A stretch of DNA of 64,000 bases, taken from the NCBI GenBank assembly GCA_938036625.1, contig CALHQH010000020.1, positions 1-64,000 on the forward strand. Reading direction: 5' to 3'. How positions within the stretch are numbered: the first letter of the stretch is position 1; each line of letters opens with the position of its first letter. Origin of the DNA: an uncultured Candidatus Saccharibacteria bacterium (GTDB taxonomy: Bacteria; Patescibacteriota; Saccharimonadia; Saccharimonadales; Saccharimonadaceae). A program made the translations under genes and the position numbers. Below, in pieces: positions 62,284 through 64,000 of this stretch. Under the pieces are notes generated by a model, which was given only the letters and a program-made list of their open reading frames with translations, was not told where the DNA came from and did not search any database.

Positions 62284-62310
62284 AACCCGCCTGAAATGTG
62301 GCGGGTTTTT
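62284..62310 (+). terminator. Terminator of the MacB-type operon
   Basis: AACCCGCC (62284-62291) and GGCGGGTT (62300-62307) with an 8-nt loop are followed by a T run, a strong Rho-independent terminator. Confidence 0.92.
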
Positions 62311-62585
62311 GTGTGGGTATGGTACTTCTGCCCTGCTCTACCTCTGTCCATTTATAGAGTATGATGATAGAATTTTTGCGCGTATTATTCTAGATTAATC
62401 GTCATATGTAATGTTTGAGATGATGAGCGATTTCGTAGGTGAATTTATTGTAGCAGATCGTTGTTTATGTAACTTTTTTGCGACAGCGAGTTACCATACA
62501 AGATCATGACAAGGGCTTAAGAATTAGAATAGAAAAAACAAAACACTACGATTCTCAAAAACTAAAATACGCTAGGATTAGAGCT
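62311..62585. other. Intergenic region between convergent genes
   Basis: 275 bp, AT-rich, no ORF. One ACAGAGGT copy at 62340-62347 (minus orientation). I see nothing else. Confidence 0.5.
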
Positions 62586-63608
62586 TTAAAATTTGTCGCT
62601 CTTCCCCTGCTTCACGCCATTCAACACCCCAAGGTAGCAGCTGGCAAATTCCGCTAGTATCATGCTATGTAGCACCTGCTCTACCTCTGTCTCACCCGCA
62701 AGCAAGATAGACTTTGCGTGGGGTCTGCGGCCACTGAGGTGACGATCGAGCGCTGCCATGCGCTGCTGGGTAGCGGCGTCATTCTCACTCGCGAGGTCGA
62801 AAAGCGCAAACGGTTTATCTACCGGATGGCTCAGCCAGCCGTGAGCACCAGCGTGCTCTGCCTCAGTAAGGGTGGTAGAAAAGGCTACATTGTGCGCTCG
62901 TTCTTGCCAGCACCACTGCCACCACTGGGTCACTGGCGCGAGCGCCCCACTGGCGCAAAATACTGCTGTCTTGCCCGCTGCTTGGCGTGCAAGCTGCTTG
63001 GCGAGGTTGCGAGCGGTTGGCATGGTAGCGCCCCACTGCTGCAGCACGTTGCTCACATGGACTCCGCTATAGACTATAGCATCCACCACATCACTATCCA
63101 GCAGATGGTAAGCTGCCAGTAACATACCAAGCGTCGTGAGTATGCGCTGCCGCTCCACCTGCACTTCCCCATGAGCAATTGGCATAATAGTGGCTGCAGG
63201 ATATGCTGCAGCGTACTCAGCCGCGGCAGCATCGTGAGTGAGCAGAACGGCCGGAGCGGCATGCTGCTGTGTATAGCGCAGCATATTCGTCACCTGGTCA
63301 GGCAAGATGCCAGCCTCTATAATAACCACCAGGCTATGCGTGCTCACAAATGGTGGTACTGCTGCTGCCTCGCAGCATAGCACAGGCACAGCCATATAAG
63401 GCTGCACGAGCTGCTGAGCGACGTGAGCCAACACCACACTACCATCCGTTGCTATAATAACAACATTATGAATATCGTGCTGGGGTGATATGTGTGAGAG
63501 CTGATTTGCTACCTCTGTTGGTAGCGTCGTTTGTTTCCATAATGTTGCAACGTGATGCAGAGTGGCCTCGGCACCGCGTTGACGCAATATGGTCTGGTCA
63601 TCAAGCAT
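62586..63608 (-). CDS. SIS-domain protein resembling bifunctional phosphoglucose/phosphomannose isomerase, degenerate
   Basis: 340 residues from the ATG at 63608 (AAGGAGA 5 nt upstream, TATACT 63637-63632). It aligns along its length with PGI/PMI proteins that have two SIS domains and a bact-PGI_C end: ARNLAKQLARQAAGKTAVFCASG corresponds to the conserved second-domain start (given as two short motifs, ARNLAKQLARQ and KTAVFCASG). The normal phosphate-binding SGNTEET loop reads EAGILPDQV and the RWK-NENAK and HNE active-site blocks are not conserved. Catalysis is doubtful; it may bind sugar phosphates or be a structural relic. Two ACAGAGGT copies lie inside it. Confidence 0.65.
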   Translation of the reverse strand: MLDDQTILRQRGAEATLHHVATLWKQTTLPTEVANQLSHISPQHDIHNVVIIATDGSVVLAHVAQQLVQPYMAVPVLCCEAAAVPPFVSTHSLVVIIEAGILPDQVTNMLRYTQQHAAPAVLLTHDAAAAEYAAAYPAATIMPIAHGEVQVERQRILTTLGMLLAAYHLLDSDVVDAIVYSGVHVSNVLQQWGATMPTARNLAKQLARQAAGKTAVFCASGALAPVTQWWQWCWQERAHNVAFSTTLTEAEHAGAHGWLSHPVDKPFALFDLASENDAATQQRMAALDRHLSGRRPHAKSILLAGETEVEQVLHSMILAEFASCYLGVLNGVKQGKSDKF

Positions 63609-63698
63609 AATCGTCTCCTTCTGCTTGCAAGAGTATACCCTCCCATGATACATTAATTAGCAGAGAATCATAAGCATATTTGGAGACAGGTGGGAACC

Positions 63699-64000
63699 AT
63701 GAATATCAGCACTACATCACAATCAATTACCGACGATCAAGAGCTTGCCAAGGTGCTTGCTGGGATCGGCCCGCAGGTGGGCACAGCAGCGTCGCAGCGG
63801 TCGCAGGCAATGATGTCGGGGCAAGGTGCTGGTCGTTCATCGCTCTCGGGTATGTCGGGCAATATGGGCTCGTCCGTGCCGGTCATGTCGTCTCAGCAGC
63901 AGCCGTCGCAGCCTGCGCCCAGTGGTGAGGCGCTCAATGGCGTGAAGCAATCGGCCATCAAAGAGCTGCGTCCACTGGTGGATAAGCTCAACGTTAGCCC
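63699..64000 (+). CDS. Unknown protein, N-terminal part
   Basis: 100 residues visible, the frame stays open to the end of the window. It begins MNISTTSQSITDDQELAKVLAG, has a Gln/Ser/Met/Gly-rich segment (about 30-75), and then turns helical at SAIKELRPLVDKL. I recognise no domain. The ATG is chosen because GGAGACAGG lies 10-18 nt upstream. Confidence 0.5.
   Translation, partial: MNISTTSQSITDDQELAKVLAGIGPQVGTAASQRSQAMMSGQGAGRSSLSGMSGNMGSSVPVMSSQQQPSQPAPSGEALNGVKQSAIKELRPLVDKLNVS

Larger units (their letters stand above)
10127..63518. repeat. Dispersed octamer ACAGAGGT, 17 copies
   Basis: Plus-strand copies begin at 17899, 34158, 37103, 37480, 41025, 59313 and 59599. Minus-strand copies (ACCTCTGT on plus) begin at 10127, 13396, 14929, 29141, 35669, 36133, 42759, 62340, 62683 and 63511. 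Nine are followed by A (ACAGAGGTA). About two copies are expected by chance at 50% GC on both strands. Six are intergenic. None lies in 1-10126 or in the secretion module 44967-59173. Counted by eye. Confidence 0.7.

Noticed and set aside
1..64000. CRISPR array, insertion sequence or prophage
   Set aside because: No spaced direct repeats, transposase, terminal inverted repeats or phage structural genes were seen.
1..64000. Recoded UGA (as in Gracilibacteria/Absconditabacteria)
   Set aside because: TGA ends many genes at family-appropriate positions and takes part in ATGA overlaps, so the code is standard.

Overview
The window is a gene-dense, roughly 50% GC bacterial chromosome segment that carries the replication origin. 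It uses the standard code: TGA is a normal stop and often forms ATGA stop/start overlaps. Several things point to Patescibacteria/CPR, most likely Saccharibacteria (TM7). These are a Gram-positive-type minimal type IV secretion module (PrgI, TraC-like, VirB4, VirB6/TrbL-like, wall hydrolases) beside dnaA-dnaN-recF, a LexA-like HTH protein without a peptidase domain, a short dTDP-rhamnose operon, and many genes with a -10 box almost touching the start codon. The assignment rests on gene content only; no 16S rRNA or ribosomal protein set other than L34 is visible.

Layout. 1-4255: end of an EEP-family nuclease/phosphatase, tRNA-Asn, a wall-active serine hydrolase, and an O-antigen-ligase-like protein overlapping a LexA-type HTH gene. 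4308-38297: a long surface-polysaccharide region. It holds a polyprenyl-phosphate sugar transferase, glmS, galE, rmlB-NUDIX-rmlC-rmlD, rmlA, a second rmlD-like gene, at least nine glycosyltransferases, a Wzx-like flippase, an ABC export pair (Wzm/Wzt), a DUF2142 protein, a GtrA protein and a cupin. Inside it lie a ChW-repeat surface protein, an isolated sucCD pair and a tiny overlapping ORF pair with a pentanucleotide repeat. 38511-44942: the origin neighbourhood, with khpB(jag)-yidC, rnpA and rpmH on the minus strand, dnaA-dnaN-recF on the plus strand, and DnaA boxes on both sides of dnaA. 44967-59173: eight minus-strand genes forming the type IV secretion-like module. 59609-64000: tRNA-Ser, a MacB-type ABC transporter pair, a degenerate phosphosugar-isomerase-like SIS protein and the start of an unknown gene.

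How the genes fit together: GlmS, GalE and RmlABCD supply UDP-sugars and dTDP-rhamnose. The sugar transferase starts lipid-linked units, the glycosyltransferases extend them, and Wzx/ligase and/or Wzm/Wzt export and attach them. The secretion module carries two predicted peptidoglycan-active proteins and could open the wall of the cell or of a partner.

Main hunt results: (i) the 8-mer ACAGAGGT occurs 17 times where about 2 are expected, which is a candidate uptake/Chi-like signal; (ii) about fifteen transcription units have a -10 hexamer 6-11 nt before the start codon, implying leaderless mRNAs; (iii) a palindromic shared -10 lies between two divergent genes; (iv) a (TTTGG)4 repeat sits where losing one unit would join a start codon to a downstream ORF. 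All counts were made by eye.
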